Below are positions 54,415 through 63,191 of a DNA stretch of 64,000 nt, piece by piece (the first letter of the stretch is position 1; the number at the start of each line of letters is the position of its first letter). The notes below the pieces were generated by a model. The model saw only the letters and a program-made list of their open reading frames with translations, was not told where the DNA came from and did no database searches. This DNA comes from Frateuria aurantia DSM 6220 (GTDB taxonomy: Bacteria; Pseudomonadota; Gammaproteobacteria; Xanthomonadales; Rhodanobacteraceae), in NCBI RefSeq assembly GCF_000242255.2, contig NC_017033.1, positions 248,001 through 312,000 on the forward strand, in the 5' to 3' direction. The position numbers and the translations under genes were made by a program.

Positions 54415-57096
54415 TCAGATATGCAGGAAGACCTTGCAGCTTGAGGTCTGATCGGCATCCGTGCCCTGCAATTGATGGTGCCGCTGCTGCAGAGCAGCCT
54501 CTCCCAGGCTGGCTACATCGCTGTCGCTGAGGCCGCGCGCCAGTTTGCGGGCCTGCTCGTGCTGTCCTGCGCTGACATCGATGCATGCCCGTACCAGCGG
54601 GCTGGCTGCCAGAAACTGGCTTGCATCGGACGGCTTGAGCAGGTGACTCGACTGATCGGCCTGGTCCAGCAGATGGGAGGCCAGAGCGGGATCGACAAAT
54701 CGCGCGATTTCCGCATTGTCGATCTGCGAACCGATGGTATGCGTCGAATGCAGACCATGCAGCTTGACGACATTGGCATTGTCCTGGGGGATCAGCTCCG
54801 CCGCCTTGGCGTATTCGCCCATTCCGGCCCAGGCTCTCATCATGTCTCCTGTCACCATGGCCGACATCCAGGGCGTCTTGCTGCTGAACTGGGCTACCCT
54901 GGGTTGCAAGGCCTGGAGGTGGCGCAACGCAGCCGCATCGTCCCGGTCGGCAATTTCAGCTTCGGCGACAAACAGCTCGACATGCAGGGTCTCCGGACTG
55001 TCCGGGCCGAGCCTGGTGCTTGCCATGTCTCTGGCCTGGATCAGATAGGGCATGCCTCTGCTGCATTGGCCGCTGTCGCAGAGGGTCTGTCCCAGGTATT
55101 CCTGGGTGCGGATGACGACGGCAGGATTGTTCTTGCCCAGTTGCAGGGCGAAGGGGAGAGCCTTGGCATACATCGAGGCGGCCGCGGCATGGTTTCCCGC
55201 ATTCAGCAGGCGACTGGCCTGCTGGTAGTAAAAGGTCGTGGCACTGGCGGGATCAGTTTGCAGCTTGCCTTGTCGTTCGGCGACAACAACGGGGGCCAGA
55301 ACCTGATCCGCTTCGGCCTGGCGGCCCATGTTTTCCAGGGCATTGGCATCATGCATCCGCAGAATGTAGTCGTTGTTGCCATGCAGCTCGGTATGGGCGC
55401 TGTACAGCTGGATGGCCTTGTCGTACTGCTGATGCGCCAGTTCGAATTCACCGCGATCGGCGTGGATCAAGCCCAGCATCTGGCGCAGCTTGATTTCCGG
55501 CCGGGGCTGGCCGACAAAACTGGCGGAAATCCTGGTTTCGGCGCGAGCAATCGCCTGGTTCAGGCTGAGATCGGTGCCACCGCCATACATGGGATTGGCC
55601 AGGCCGACCAGGTCCCGCATCAGAAACCGGTCCACGGCAGCGAAGTCGGCCCGGGCGTTGCTGGCGACCAGGGTCTGGGCCTTGGCCTCGGCCTCGGCCG
55701 TCAGTGCTTTGCGGGTTTCGACCTGGGAGCGGTGTGCATAGAACAGCGAGGTCAGCATGCCGGCCAGCAGCACGGCCATCGCGGCAATCGCCCAGGGTCG
55801 GCGGGCTCGCGCCAGTGCTGCCCGACGTTCGGCGAGGTCGATGCGCTCGCGCACCATCGCTTCCAGTTCGGCCTTGCGGCGACGCTCATCCAGACTGCGC
55901 AGTCGTTCGGCCAGCTGGCTGGCTGATGCGATGCGTTGCTCCGGATCGCCGTGGGCCGCATCGGCGATATCCCGACGCAGCAGGGGATCGCTGATGTCCT
56001 GCTCCCAACCGCTGGCCAGCGGGCGACGGAAATCCCCTGCCAGCAGCTGATACAAGGTCACGCCCAGGGCATAGACATCGCTTTTGATGGTGGGCGATTC
56101 ACCGGCCAGCACTTCAGGGGCCAGATACAAGGGGGTGCCGGTTTCGGAGGACAGCAGCTGGGTCTGGGTCATGCCCAGCACGGTGATGCCCAGCTGCGCC
56201 AAGGCATCATTCTGGCTGACCCGGCTGCTGCCGAAGTCCGTGACCCGCAGTTGCAACTGATCGGCGTCGCTGTCCACCAGCAGATTTGCCGGCTTCAGAT
56301 CCTTGTGCAGCACACCCACGCCATGGGCTGCGGCCACCGCATCCAGCGCCTGCAGAAACAGCTCGATACGGCGGTCTTGCGGCAGGGCCTCGATGCCCGG
56401 CTGGCGGTCCAGACTGATGCCGCCATACTCGAATTCGACAAAATAGGGGGCCTGCTCGAAATCCCAGTCGATCAGCCCGACCAGGTCCGGTCGCGGTCCC
56501 AGTGCCTGCGCCAGCAGCCGGCCGACGGTCACTTCGCGCTTGAGGCCGTCCAGACGCCGGCCGTCCAGACTGAACTTGAAGACCCGGCTCTGACCGGTCT
56601 TGCTGTGACGTGCCAGCCAGACCTCACTGTCGCCACGGCGGTCGAGAGCTTCCTCCAGCCGCCAGTGGCTGCGACGGGGCACGCTGTCGCCCCGCTGCAG
56701 TCGGCTGACTTCCGGAATGTGTCCGGTCGACCTGCGCTGAACCTTGGCGTCCAGCCGGTAGCCGACGCGTGGCAAGGTCACGATGATGCTCTGGTTTTCG
56801 TCGTGCAGGGCGCGGCGCAACTTGCCGATCGCATTGGTCAGTGCGGCCTCGACCACCACCCGGCCTTCCCATACCGAGGCAAGCAGCTCTTCCTTGGTCA
56901 CCGCCTCCCCGGCGTGGCGCAGCAGATATTGCAAAACATCCAGCGGCTTGCGTTCGAGGCTGACCGCCTCGCCAGCCACGCTCAACTCCCAGCGGCCCTC
57001 ATCGAACTCGATCTCGCCGAAGCTCCAGAGATACAAGACAGGTGCCTCCGACAGGGAAGATGCCGCTGTCGGATCAAATGCTTCACTTGTTTGCAT
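54415..57096 (-). CDS. winged-helix/serine-threonine kinase/transmembrane/TPR fusion protein
   Basis: 893 residues. Domain order: OmpR-type winged helix (about 25-115: LERKPLDVLQYLLRHAGEAV, then IGKLRRALHDE and LPRVGYRL), Hanks-type kinase (about 150-400) with VAIK-like lysine K174, HKDLKPANLL at 264-273, DFGSS at 287-291, activation segment ending APE at 326-328, and a membrane segment at about 434-453. A long periplasmic TPR-like C-terminal half (about 480-870) follows. The kinase looks active (all catalytic motifs), with no GxGxxG in the first strand. It probably couples envelope sensing to phosphorylation and DNA binding. No co-transcribed partner. Confidence 0.82.
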   Translation of the reverse strand: MQTSEAFDPTAASSLSEAPVLYLWSFGEIEFDEGRWELSVAGEAVSLERKPLDVLQYLLRHAGEAVTKEELLASVWEGRVVVEAALTNAIGKLRRALHDENQSIIVTLPRVGYRLDAKVQRRSTGHIPEVSRLQRGDSVPRRSHWRLEEALDRRGDSEVWLARHSKTGQSRVFKFSLDGRRLDGLKREVTVGRLLAQALGPRPDLVGLIDWDFEQAPYFVEFEYGGISLDRQPGIEALPQDRRIELFLQALDAVAAAHGVGVLHKDLKPANLLVDSDADQLQLRVTDFGSSRVSQNDALAQLGITVLGMTQTQLLSSETGTPLYLAPEVLAGESPTIKSDVYALGVTLYQLLAGDFRRPLASGWEQDISDPLLRRDIADAAHGDPEQRIASASQLAERLRSLDERRRKAELEAMVRERIDLAERRAALARARRPWAIAAMAVLLAGMLTSLFYAHRSQVETRKALTAEAEAKAQTLVASNARADFAAVDRFLMRDLVGLANPMYGGGTDLSLNQAIARAETRISASFVGQPRPEIKLRQMLGLIHADRGEFELAHQQYDKAIQLYSAHTELHGNNDYILRMHDANALENMGRQAEADQVLAPVVVAERQGKLQTDPASATTFYYQQASRLLNAGNHAAAASMYAKALPFALQLGKNNPAVVIRTQEYLGQTLCDSGQCSRGMPYLIQARDMASTRLGPDSPETLHVELFVAEAEIADRDDAAALRHLQALQPRVAQFSSKTPWMSAMVTGDMMRAWAGMGEYAKAAELIPQDNANVVKLHGLHSTHTIGSQIDNAEIARFVDPALASHLLDQADQSSHLLKPSDASQFLAASPLVRACIDVSAGQHEQARKLARGLSDSDVASLGEAALQQRHHQLQGTDADQTSSCKVFLHI

Positions 57097-57770
57097 TCCC
57101 CGGATTGTCCTTGTATTTCAATGAATTGAATTTATTTCGAGTTTCGTTGGCTGCACGCCAAGGAAGCCCTTGCCGATCCGGTCATAAATGGGAGGCGACA
57201 CAGAGCGACTATGGCGTTGGCACTGAAAGGCGAGCGGATCTTGAATGCGCGGCAAGATAATCCACTATTACCATGCCGAGGGCAAAGGGCGGGGCTTCTC
57301 CGCGCAGGAGCAAGATGCAGCCCTGATCGACCAGTGAGTGAGCGACCACGCATCCCAAATCGGCCAGACCGTGGAACTGAACTCGCAGGTCGGTCGCATG
57401 TCGGCAACCGGATGCCGGGTTCCTGAAGCGGGCCGGGCGGTCATCGCTGGCAGGCTCCAGTGGTCGGCTGGAGCCTGGTGCTGCTGGCGGTGCTGATCAG
57501 GCTCCATGCACCGATCATCTCGTCCGCTGCTTCAGTCTCGCCGAGGAAATGCGCGTATTGCTGGATCCGATGTAAGCGGATCGAGTGGGAGGCGGCCTTC
57601 GGTCTCTGGTAAGCGTTATATCGCTGATCAATGCATGGTTCTGCGGTCGGGCACGATCCATGCTACTGAGCATTAGCGGGTAAGGCTTCAGAGCTGATTG
57701 CCCAGGCTTGGAATAGTACGCTTGGATCAATACCAGTAGTGTCTTTCACGGTACCAATCGGTTCATCGCC
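57097..57770. other. intergenic region upstream of the kinase gene with a decayed gene
   Basis: 674 bases. Its left part should hold the promoter of the leftward kinase gene. The middle contains the pseudogene candidate at 57245. A perfect 10-bp inverted repeat CAGGCTCCAG / CTGGAGCCTG with a 7-base loop lies at 57451-57477, inside that decayed stretch. 57600-57770 shows nothing recognisable. Confidence 0.4.
57245..57590 (+). pseudogene. decayed small protein: cold-shock-like N-terminus and membrane helix remnant
   Basis: ATG 57245 starts MRGKIIHYYHAEGKGRGF, which resembles the opening strands of cold-shock-like domains seen before DUF805/TM2 membrane domains. A TGA at 57335-57337 stops it after 30 codons. 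The same frame then continues QIGQTVELNSQVGR, as in the end of such a domain. A different frame afterwards reads GWSLVLLAVLI, a membrane segment. So a nonsense stop plus a frameshift would explain the pieces. The family reading is from memory and tentative. Confidence 0.4.
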
Positions 57771-57911
57771 GCCAGAAATACTTCCTGACGCGTCCGCTTG
57801 CGTTGGCTGATATGTTCCGCGCCGCCAAAGCTCAGTTGTACCGAAAGCATCTCGCCAGGTGGTTGACCGATTATCGCAAATCACGCGGCGTTGTTCAGAG
57901 CTTTCTTGGGG
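57771..57911 (+). repeat. 141-bp gene fragment, copy B of the repeat at 36297-36437
   Basis: Same length as copy A. This frame is the longer open one: RQKYFLTRPLALADMF, then AAKAQLYRKHLARW, then LTDYRKSRGVVQSF, running on to 58006 without the usual end of a known family. It lies at the left edge of the HNH segment, as copy A lies at the left edge of the PARIS island. Confidence 0.6.
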
Positions 57912-58016
57912 ACATGGATGCCGATATGGAATATGAGCTCATACCCTGTCGCGGTATATCTCTATCCAAGATAAGATCTGCCATATTATGGTCGTTGGCG
58001 CGTTGAGGAGCGTTCG

Positions 58017-59147
58017 TTGGAACAGTGGAGTCATGCGGAGTTAGACGCTGCGGTAGAGTCGTATCTGTGGATGCTTGAGCAGCAGGCACAAGCCCGGCCG
58101 TTCGTAAAGATGGAGATCTATCGTCAACTGCAGGCGCGCTTTGGCCGAACCGAGAAGGCCTGGGAGTATCGCATGCAGAATATTTCTGCGGTTCTGGCCG
58201 ATCTAGGTGAAGCCACCGTATCAGGGCTGCTGCCTGCACAGAATGTAGGTTCCAGAACAGCAAAAAAATTGAGAGATCTGCTTCATATTCATCGGCAGGA
58301 AGTACCTCCGCAGCGCTATAAGTATGGTGTTAAACGGACTTGGGAAATTATTTTATCGGCTGTACACGATTTGGGTGGCGAGGCGACTGTAAGCCAGGTC
58401 CGGGATCAATTACGGAATGACTATCCTGAATTTAACGCCAGTAATATAGGTGCTGATCTGGCACTGTTGACTGTGAACTCATTTTCGCGGACTTCATTTA
58501 GACCTAATCAAACGCCTCGAACCACGGATACCGATTCGGCTTATGACCGCTTGTACAAATCTGGACATGGCGCTGCTGCGGTCTATCAGCTTTACCAGCC
58601 CGAAATTCATGGCGTTTGGGAGATTTTTTCTGATGTCGAAGGGCGTAGCAAAAGCGGCTTTTCAGTTCGTCTGATCAATGCTCCAGCCCAGCATGGTTTG
58701 GCCAGATCCGAATCCGAAGTTGCCGCGTTGGATGACTTTGTAGTCGAGAGCGTGGTTGATGGTCGCAATCGGATTTACGCCAGTATTGTGCGCCGGCGTG
58801 GCCAACCTACATTTCGTAAAGATCTTTTGACGGCCTATGCAGGCCGATGCGCGATCAGTGGCTGCGATGTTACGGAAGTTTTGGAGGCCGCGCATATACA
58901 TCCCTATCGTGGCGAAGATACCAATGTTGTCGCTAATGGGCTGCTATTGAGAGCTGATATCCATACACTCTTTGATCTGTACCTGCTCAGCATCGATCCG
59001 AGCACACTACGGGTCCGGGTGTCTCCGCAGCTGCAAGCCACTAGTTATGCTGAGCTTGAGGATAAGCCGCTGGTTGCACCCGCTGAGGGTGCAGCGGCTC
59101 TTAGCCGTAGTGCTATTGAATGGCATCGCAAGCAATGTGCATGGTGA
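58017..59147 (+). CDS. HNH endonuclease (HNH_2 type) with helical N-terminal domain
   Basis: 376 residues. TTG start preceded by GAGGAG six bases away. The C-terminal HNH_2 domain (about 260-340): CAISGCDVTEVLEAAHIHPY with the catalytic His pair region, then NGLLLRADIHTLFDLYLLSI with the N and H of HNH. The N-terminal half is a helical domain of unknown function (EQWSHAELDAAVESYLWML and FGRTEKAWEYRMQNISAVL). Such proteins occur as orphan restriction-type nucleases in defence islands. Codon use is more AT-rich than the flanks. No methylase gene is adjacent. It sits beside tRNA-Phe, suggesting horizontal origin. Confidence 0.85.
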   Translation: MEQWSHAELDAAVESYLWMLEQQAQARPFVKMEIYRQLQARFGRTEKAWEYRMQNISAVLADLGEATVSGLLPAQNVGSRTAKKLRDLLHIHRQEVPPQRYKYGVKRTWEIILSAVHDLGGEATVSQVRDQLRNDYPEFNASNIGADLALLTVNSFSRTSFRPNQTPRTTDTDSAYDRLYKSGHGAAAVYQLYQPEIHGVWEIFSDVEGRSKSGFSVRLINAPAQHGLARSESEVAALDDFVVESVVDGRNRIYASIVRRRGQPTFRKDLLTAYAGRCAISGCDVTEVLEAAHIHPYRGEDTNVVANGLLLRADIHTLFDLYLLSIDPSTLRVRVSPQLQATSYAELEDKPLVAPAEGAAALSRSAIEWHRKQCAW

Positions 59148-59454
59148 GCGATTCGATACCTGGGTTTTGGTCTACAGGTATCGGGTTCAAGGCGACGGCA
59201 TCAGGCCATCTGTGGACCTGGATCATTTTGTTCATGGTCGAGTTTGAGACTCGAGGTGATGCATCCGCGAGGCGGCCAGTTTTGATCGCGACATCGGGTC
59301 TGCGTGGATCAGCGCTACACCGAAAGCTAACCGGTCTTCGCGAAGGTGAGGGATTGCGGACACCGCAACGGCTGATATCACGTTGGGTTGGGCTGGGCTG
59401 GTACTGGAGCAATCCCATGGTCGCGGTGCACTGGCGGAATGATATGGCTGAAGC
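59148..59454. other. region between HNH gene and tRNA-Phe terminator
   Basis: 307 bases with no supported gene and no integrase remnant recognised. No duplicated tRNA-Phe end was found here. Confidence 0.4.
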
Positions 59455-59494
59455 CAACAAAAAAGCCTGTCCTCACGGACAGGCTTTTTTGTTG
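59455..59494 (-). terminator. terminator of tRNA-Phe
   Basis: Perfect 18-base stem (CAACAAAAAAGCCTGTCC and its complement) with loop TCAC. Its poly-A/poly-T ends make it an efficient bidirectional terminator. It starts seven bases after the 3' end of tRNA-Phe (minus strand). Confidence 0.92.
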
Positions 59495-59500
59495 AATCAA

Positions 59501-59576
59501 TGGTGGCCGGGGAGGGAATCGAACCCCCGACACGGGGATTTTCAATCCCCTGCTCTACCAACTGAGCTACCCGGCC
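59501..59576 (-). tRNA. tRNA-Phe (GAA)
   Basis: 76 bases with encoded CCA. Acceptor GGCCGGG pairs with CCCGGCC, anticodon GAA in the loop TTGAAAA, T-arm GGGTTCGATTCC. All arms complete. Transcribed leftward into a strong terminator. Confidence 0.97.
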
Positions 59577-59735
59577 AAGGCGGGCATCAACTTGCGTTGT
59601 GTTTGCCTTGAGCCGCCTATTAAAGCTACTTGGGCCGACTGTGTCAACTATTCTTTCACTTCTAAGCCTGCTTTTCTTTCAGCGGGGCCGTGCACAGGAA
59701 TCGATGCAGTGCTGATCCATGACGCAATTGTCTAT

Positions 59736-60632
59736 TTACGAAGGACTTTTTGCATAGCGTGCCGGTGTCTGGCCGGCATGCCGGTGGAAGGCGACGCTGA
59801 AGGTGCTGGCTGAGCTGTAGCCGACGCGCTCGGCAATGTCGGCGATACTCGACCTGCCTTGGCGCAGCAGGTCTTTGGCTACGGCCATTCGCCAGGTCAG
59901 CAGGTACTCCATGGGGGGCCGGCCGACGCAGTGACTGAAGCGCTGAAAAAAGGCCGAGCGGGACATGGCCGCGATACCGGCCAATTGCGGCACGGTCCAT
60001 GCCCGAGCGGGATCGGCATGGAACTGTCTCAATGCCGAGGCGACGCGTTCATCTGCAAGACCCCGGGCAAGCCCAGGGGCGCTGGTCTGCGTCGCCCCGG
60101 AGCGAAGGGCCTCGATCAGCAGCACTTCAGTCAATCGGACCAGCATGATCTCACGGGCGGGACGGCGCTTTCGTGATTCCTCTCGCAGCAGTTGCATCAG
60201 GGTGGTCAGTCGAGGTTGGTCATGCAGCAGGAGCAGGTCGGGCAGCAGTGAAAGCAGCAAGGCGGCATCGGTGGAGGCGAAATGACAGTAACCGACGAGC
60301 ATGCGCACGTTGGGTGCGCCATGCGGATCCCCATGGCGCACCTCGCCATCGGGCAGGAAGGTGTGGGATTCGGCCAGCCCGGCTGGTACCGGCTGAAGAC
60401 TGCTTGCGCTGAAATTGATGCTGGCGGGGATCAGCACGAAGTCGTCCTGCTCAAGCCTGATATCGGGCTCACCCTCGATATGCAAGTAACAGCCACCTTC
60501 AAGAATGGCGCAGTAGAAAGGGGTTGTGGCCTGGTTTCGGCTGACGCGCCACGCTCCGGCGCCACTGGACAGTTTGGCGTAAGGCGCGGCGGGACGCAGC
60601 AAGCTGACGACATCGGCGAGGGGATCTGTCAT
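59736..60632 (-). CDS. AraC family transcriptional regulator with cupin-like N-terminus
   Basis: 298 residues. An N-terminal cupin-type ligand domain (about 35-180: GGCYLHIEGEPDIRLEQDDFVLIPA) is followed by a C-terminal double helix-turn-helix (about 200-298): PQLAGIAAMSRSAFFQRFSH and SIADIAERVGYSSASTFSVA, with the usual last arginine-rich P-A-R-Y. AraC proteins with this domain respond to small molecules. Divergent from the SDR gene, 167 bases apart, so probably its regulator. ATG 60632 was chosen; the longer frame lacks support. Confidence 0.9.
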   Translation of the reverse strand: MTDPLADVVSLLRPAAPYAKLSSGAGAWRVSRNQATTPFYCAILEGGCYLHIEGEPDIRLEQDDFVLIPASINFSASSLQPVPAGLAESHTFLPDGEVRHGDPHGAPNVRMLVGYCHFASTDAALLLSLLPDLLLLHDQPRLTTLMQLLREESRKRRPAREIMLVRLTEVLLIEALRSGATQTSAPGLARGLADERVASALRQFHADPARAWTVPQLAGIAAMSRSAFFQRFSHCVGRPPMEYLLTWRMAVAKDLLRQGRSSIADIAERVGYSSASTFSVAFHRHAGQTPARYAKSPS

Positions 60633-60799
60633 TTGGACGATTGCCAACAAATCACGGACTTTTGATTGTAGGTGATCCGTTGCAGCGGGGATATCGTGCC
60701 GGCTGAGGCATTCAAGGATGGACCCCGCTTCAACCCCTTGGCCGTCGCGATGCCTGAATTTGCCGCGACAGGCTTGTTTTTGCATACACAGGATTGCTT

Positions 60800-61552
60800 A
60801 TGAAAACCATCTTGATCACAGGTTGCTCTTCCGGTTTCGGTCTGGATATCGCACGTCATTTTCTGGCGCGGGACTGGAAGGTCATCGCGACCATGCGGCA
60901 GCCGCGCGAGGACTTGCTGCCGGTTTCGTCGAATCTGCGTGTGCTGGCGCTGGATGTGACTTCTGCTGACAGCATCAGACAGGCTTTGCGGGATGCAGGT
61001 CCGCTGGATGCATTGGTGAACAATGCCGGCATTGGTTGGCTCAACGCGCTGGAAGGTACGCCGATGGAAGCGGCGCGGCTGATCTTCGAGACCAATACCC
61101 TGGGCACGATGGCGATGTGCCAGGCCGTACTGCCCGACTTCAGGCAGCGTCGAGCGGGCGTGATCGTCAATGTGACATCCACGGTGACGCTCAAGGATCT
61201 ACCCTTGCTCTCCGTCTACACGGCCAGCAAGGCGGCGGTGAATGCTTTCACCCAGTCGCTGGCGCTGGAGCTTGAGCCGTTCAATATCCGTGCGCGACTG
61301 GTCCTTCCCGGGCGGGCGCCGGATACCCGCTTTGGTGAAAATGCCCATGCTTTGATGAAGGACGGTTTTCCGCAGGCTTATGCCGAGCAAGTGCAGTCAG
61401 TGTTTGCCGCTTTGCAGCATTCATCGGAGCCGGTCACCCATGCGGAAGATGTTGCCCGTGCGGTATGGCGGGCGGTGAATGATGAATCAGTACCGATGCA
61501 TCTGGCCGCCGGTGCGGACGCGGAGATCTGGATGGCTGAAGCAGGACGCTGA
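60800..61552 (+). CDS. short-chain dehydrogenase/reductase (SDR)
   Basis: 250 residues. Classical SDR: TGCSSGFGLDIA (glycine-rich nucleotide loop) at 7-18, NNAGIG near 76, catalytic Ser in VTSTVT and the YTASK motif (Tyr and Lys) near 140. Typical Rossmann NAD(P)-dependent oxidoreductase of unknown substrate. ATG 60800 follows AGGA; the frame has an in-frame TTG two codons earlier. Transcribed away from the AraC gene. Confidence 0.92.
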   Translation: MKTILITGCSSGFGLDIARHFLARDWKVIATMRQPREDLLPVSSNLRVLALDVTSADSIRQALRDAGPLDALVNNAGIGWLNALEGTPMEAARLIFETNTLGTMAMCQAVLPDFRQRRAGVIVNVTSTVTLKDLPLLSVYTASKAAVNAFTQSLALELEPFNIRARLVLPGRAPDTRFGENAHALMKDGFPQAYAEQVQSVFAALQHSSEPVTHAEDVARAVWRAVNDESVPMHLAAGADAEIWMAEAGR

Positions 61553-61869
61553 ACATTCGACCGCAGAACAGCAGGTCGCGAGGCAGACCCGCGGGTGCAG
61601 TTATCGGCCTGCAAGCAGGTGGAGGTCTGGTTCACGGTCGTTGGCGAGAGTGCTTTTCGTCGCCGGTCGGCGAACCTCGGAGGTTCGCCGAGGCCTGGAT
61701 ACCGGTGACATGAGGCCTTTTGTTCTGGAGCGGGAGGGATGGGCCGGGGGTGTACTCCAGCGCTGTGCCGGAGGACCCCACGGCGTTTCAATGAGACCGG
61801 CCAGCGGGATCGATGGCGATTAACTCGCCCTCCCGTACGTCGCGGGAGCAGCTTGTCGCCCCGCGGGCG
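61553..61869. other. intergenic region between SDR and yggX, with a strong hairpin
   Basis: 317 bases between convergent genes. A perfect 10-base inverted repeat CGGCGAACCT / AGGTTCGCCG with a CGG loop sits at 61668-61690. No T-run follows, so its terminator role is unproven. No coding frame has support. Confidence 0.45.
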
Positions 61870-62148
61870 TCAGTCCTGCTGATCCGGCGGGCGATAGCCT
61901 TCGGGCTGCTTGACGTCGCCGCCGAACAGGAATTTCTGCATTTCCTCGGTCAGCATCTTGCGGGCCTTGGGGTCCAGCGGATTCAGACGGTATTCGTTGA
62001 TCAGCATGGTCTGGTGGTTGAGCCAGCGCTGCCAGCCTTCCTTGGAGATTTCGGCATAGATGCGCTGGCCCAGCGGGCCAGGCCAGGGGGCGAAGTCGAA
62101 GCCTTCGGCTTCACGACCCAGCTTGTGGCAGAAAACGGTACGGCTCAT
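61870..62148 (-). CDS. yggX: oxidative damage protection protein / Fe(II) trafficking protein
   Basis: 92 residues; E. coli YggX is 91. [19 protein letters not shown] contains the conserved Cys7, followed by [19 protein letters not shown] and [19 protein letters not shown]. YggX protects iron-sulfur proteins from oxidative damage. Its start overlaps the stop of mutY by four bases (ATGA), the same mutY-yggX arrangement as in E. coli. Confidence 0.97.
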   Translation of the reverse strand: MSRTVFCHKLGREAEGFDFAPWPGPLGQRIYAEISKEGWQRWLNHQTMLINEYRLNPLDPKARKMLTEEMQKFLFGGDVKQPEGYRPPDQQD

Positions 62149-63191
62149 GGGTTCAGATCCTTGCAACGTTGCAGCAATTGCCGCACCGGGGCGGGCAGGC
62201 CCAGATGCAGCAGTTCATCATGTGGATACCAGCGATGGTCGCCGCCGTCAGCCACGGCGGGAACGGCTTGCACGCTGTCGAACAGCAGCGGTTCGATCCG
62301 CAGGCGGTAATGGCTGAAGATATGGTCGAAGCTGTCCAGCGCCAGTGCGTCGTCCAGTCTGGCATAGCGGCCGGCGGTATGCCACGCGCCGCCGGGATCG
62401 GTGGCTTCGGGCAGACTCCACAGGCCGGGCCAGATGCCGTCGACCGGTCGCTTTTGCAGCAGATAGCGGTGGTCCTGATCGCGCAGGATGATCATCACGG
62501 TCTGGCGGGTCGGCAGGCTCTTGGCCGGTCGCGGGCTGGGCAGGCTGTCGGTGAGGCCGTCGCGATGGGCGACGCAGTCGTCCTGCAAGGGGCAGGCCGG
62601 GCAGTCCGGCTGGCTGCGGCGACAGACCAGGGCGCCCAGATCCATGATGGCCTGGGTGTAGCGGGCCGTATCGGTCTGCGGCATGTGCTGCTCTGCATGC
62701 AGCCACAGCTGTTTCTCGATGGGGCCCAGACCGGGATAGCCGCTGATGCCGTGGTAGCGGGTCAGCACCCGTTTCACGTTGCCGTCCATGATCGGATAGG
62801 GCAGGCCGTAAGCCTGGGCCAGGATCGCGCCGGCGGTGGAGCGACCAATGCCGGGCAAGGCCAGCAGGGCGTCAAAGTCGGCCGGCAGCTCTCCCTCGTG
62901 CAAGGCCATGGCTTGTTTGGCGGCGGCATGCAGAAAGCGCGCACGGCGGTAATAACCCAGTCCGGACCATAGCCCCAGGACCTGGTCCTCGGAGGCGGCG
63001 GCCAGCGCCGGCAGATCAGGCAGGGCCTCGACGAAGCGCTGGAAATAGGACAGCACGGTGGCGACCTGGGTCTGCTGCAGCATGATTTCCGAGAGCCAGA
63101 CCCGGTAGGCGCTGCGCGGATGCTGCCAAGGCAGGTCGTTGCGGCCGTATTGCTGCTGCCAGGCCAGCAGGCGGGGGGCGAGCTGGCTCAT
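62145..63191 (-). CDS. mutY: A/G-specific adenine DNA glycosylase
   Basis: 348 residues; E. coli MutY is 350. Helix-hairpin-helix [18 protein letters not shown] near residue 112 followed by MDGNVKRVL with the catalytic Asp. The 4Fe-4S cluster is C-x6-C-x2-C-x5-C in [19 protein letters not shown]-terminal MutT-like domain (from about 225) reads 8-oxoG. It removes adenine mispaired with oxidised guanine. ATG 63191 was chosen; a longer frame adds 61 residues without homology. Its start overlaps the AsmA-like stop. Confidence 0.97.
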   Translation of the reverse strand: MSQLAPRLLAWQQQYGRNDLPWQHPRSAYRVWLSEIMLQQTQVATVLSYFQRFVEALPDLPALAAASEDQVLGLWSGLGYYRRARFLHAAAKQAMALHEGELPADFDALLALPGIGRSTAGAILAQAYGLPYPIMDGNVKRVLTRYHGISGYPGLGPIEKQLWLHAEQHMPQTDTARYTQAIMDLGALVCRRSQPDCPACPLQDDCVAHRDGLTDSLPSPRPAKSLPTRQTVMIILRDQDHRYLLQKRPVDGIWPGLWSLPEATDPGGAWHTAGRYARLDDALALDSFDHIFSHYRLRIEPLLFDSVQAVPAVADGGDHRWYPHDELLHLGLPAPVRQLLQRCKDLNP

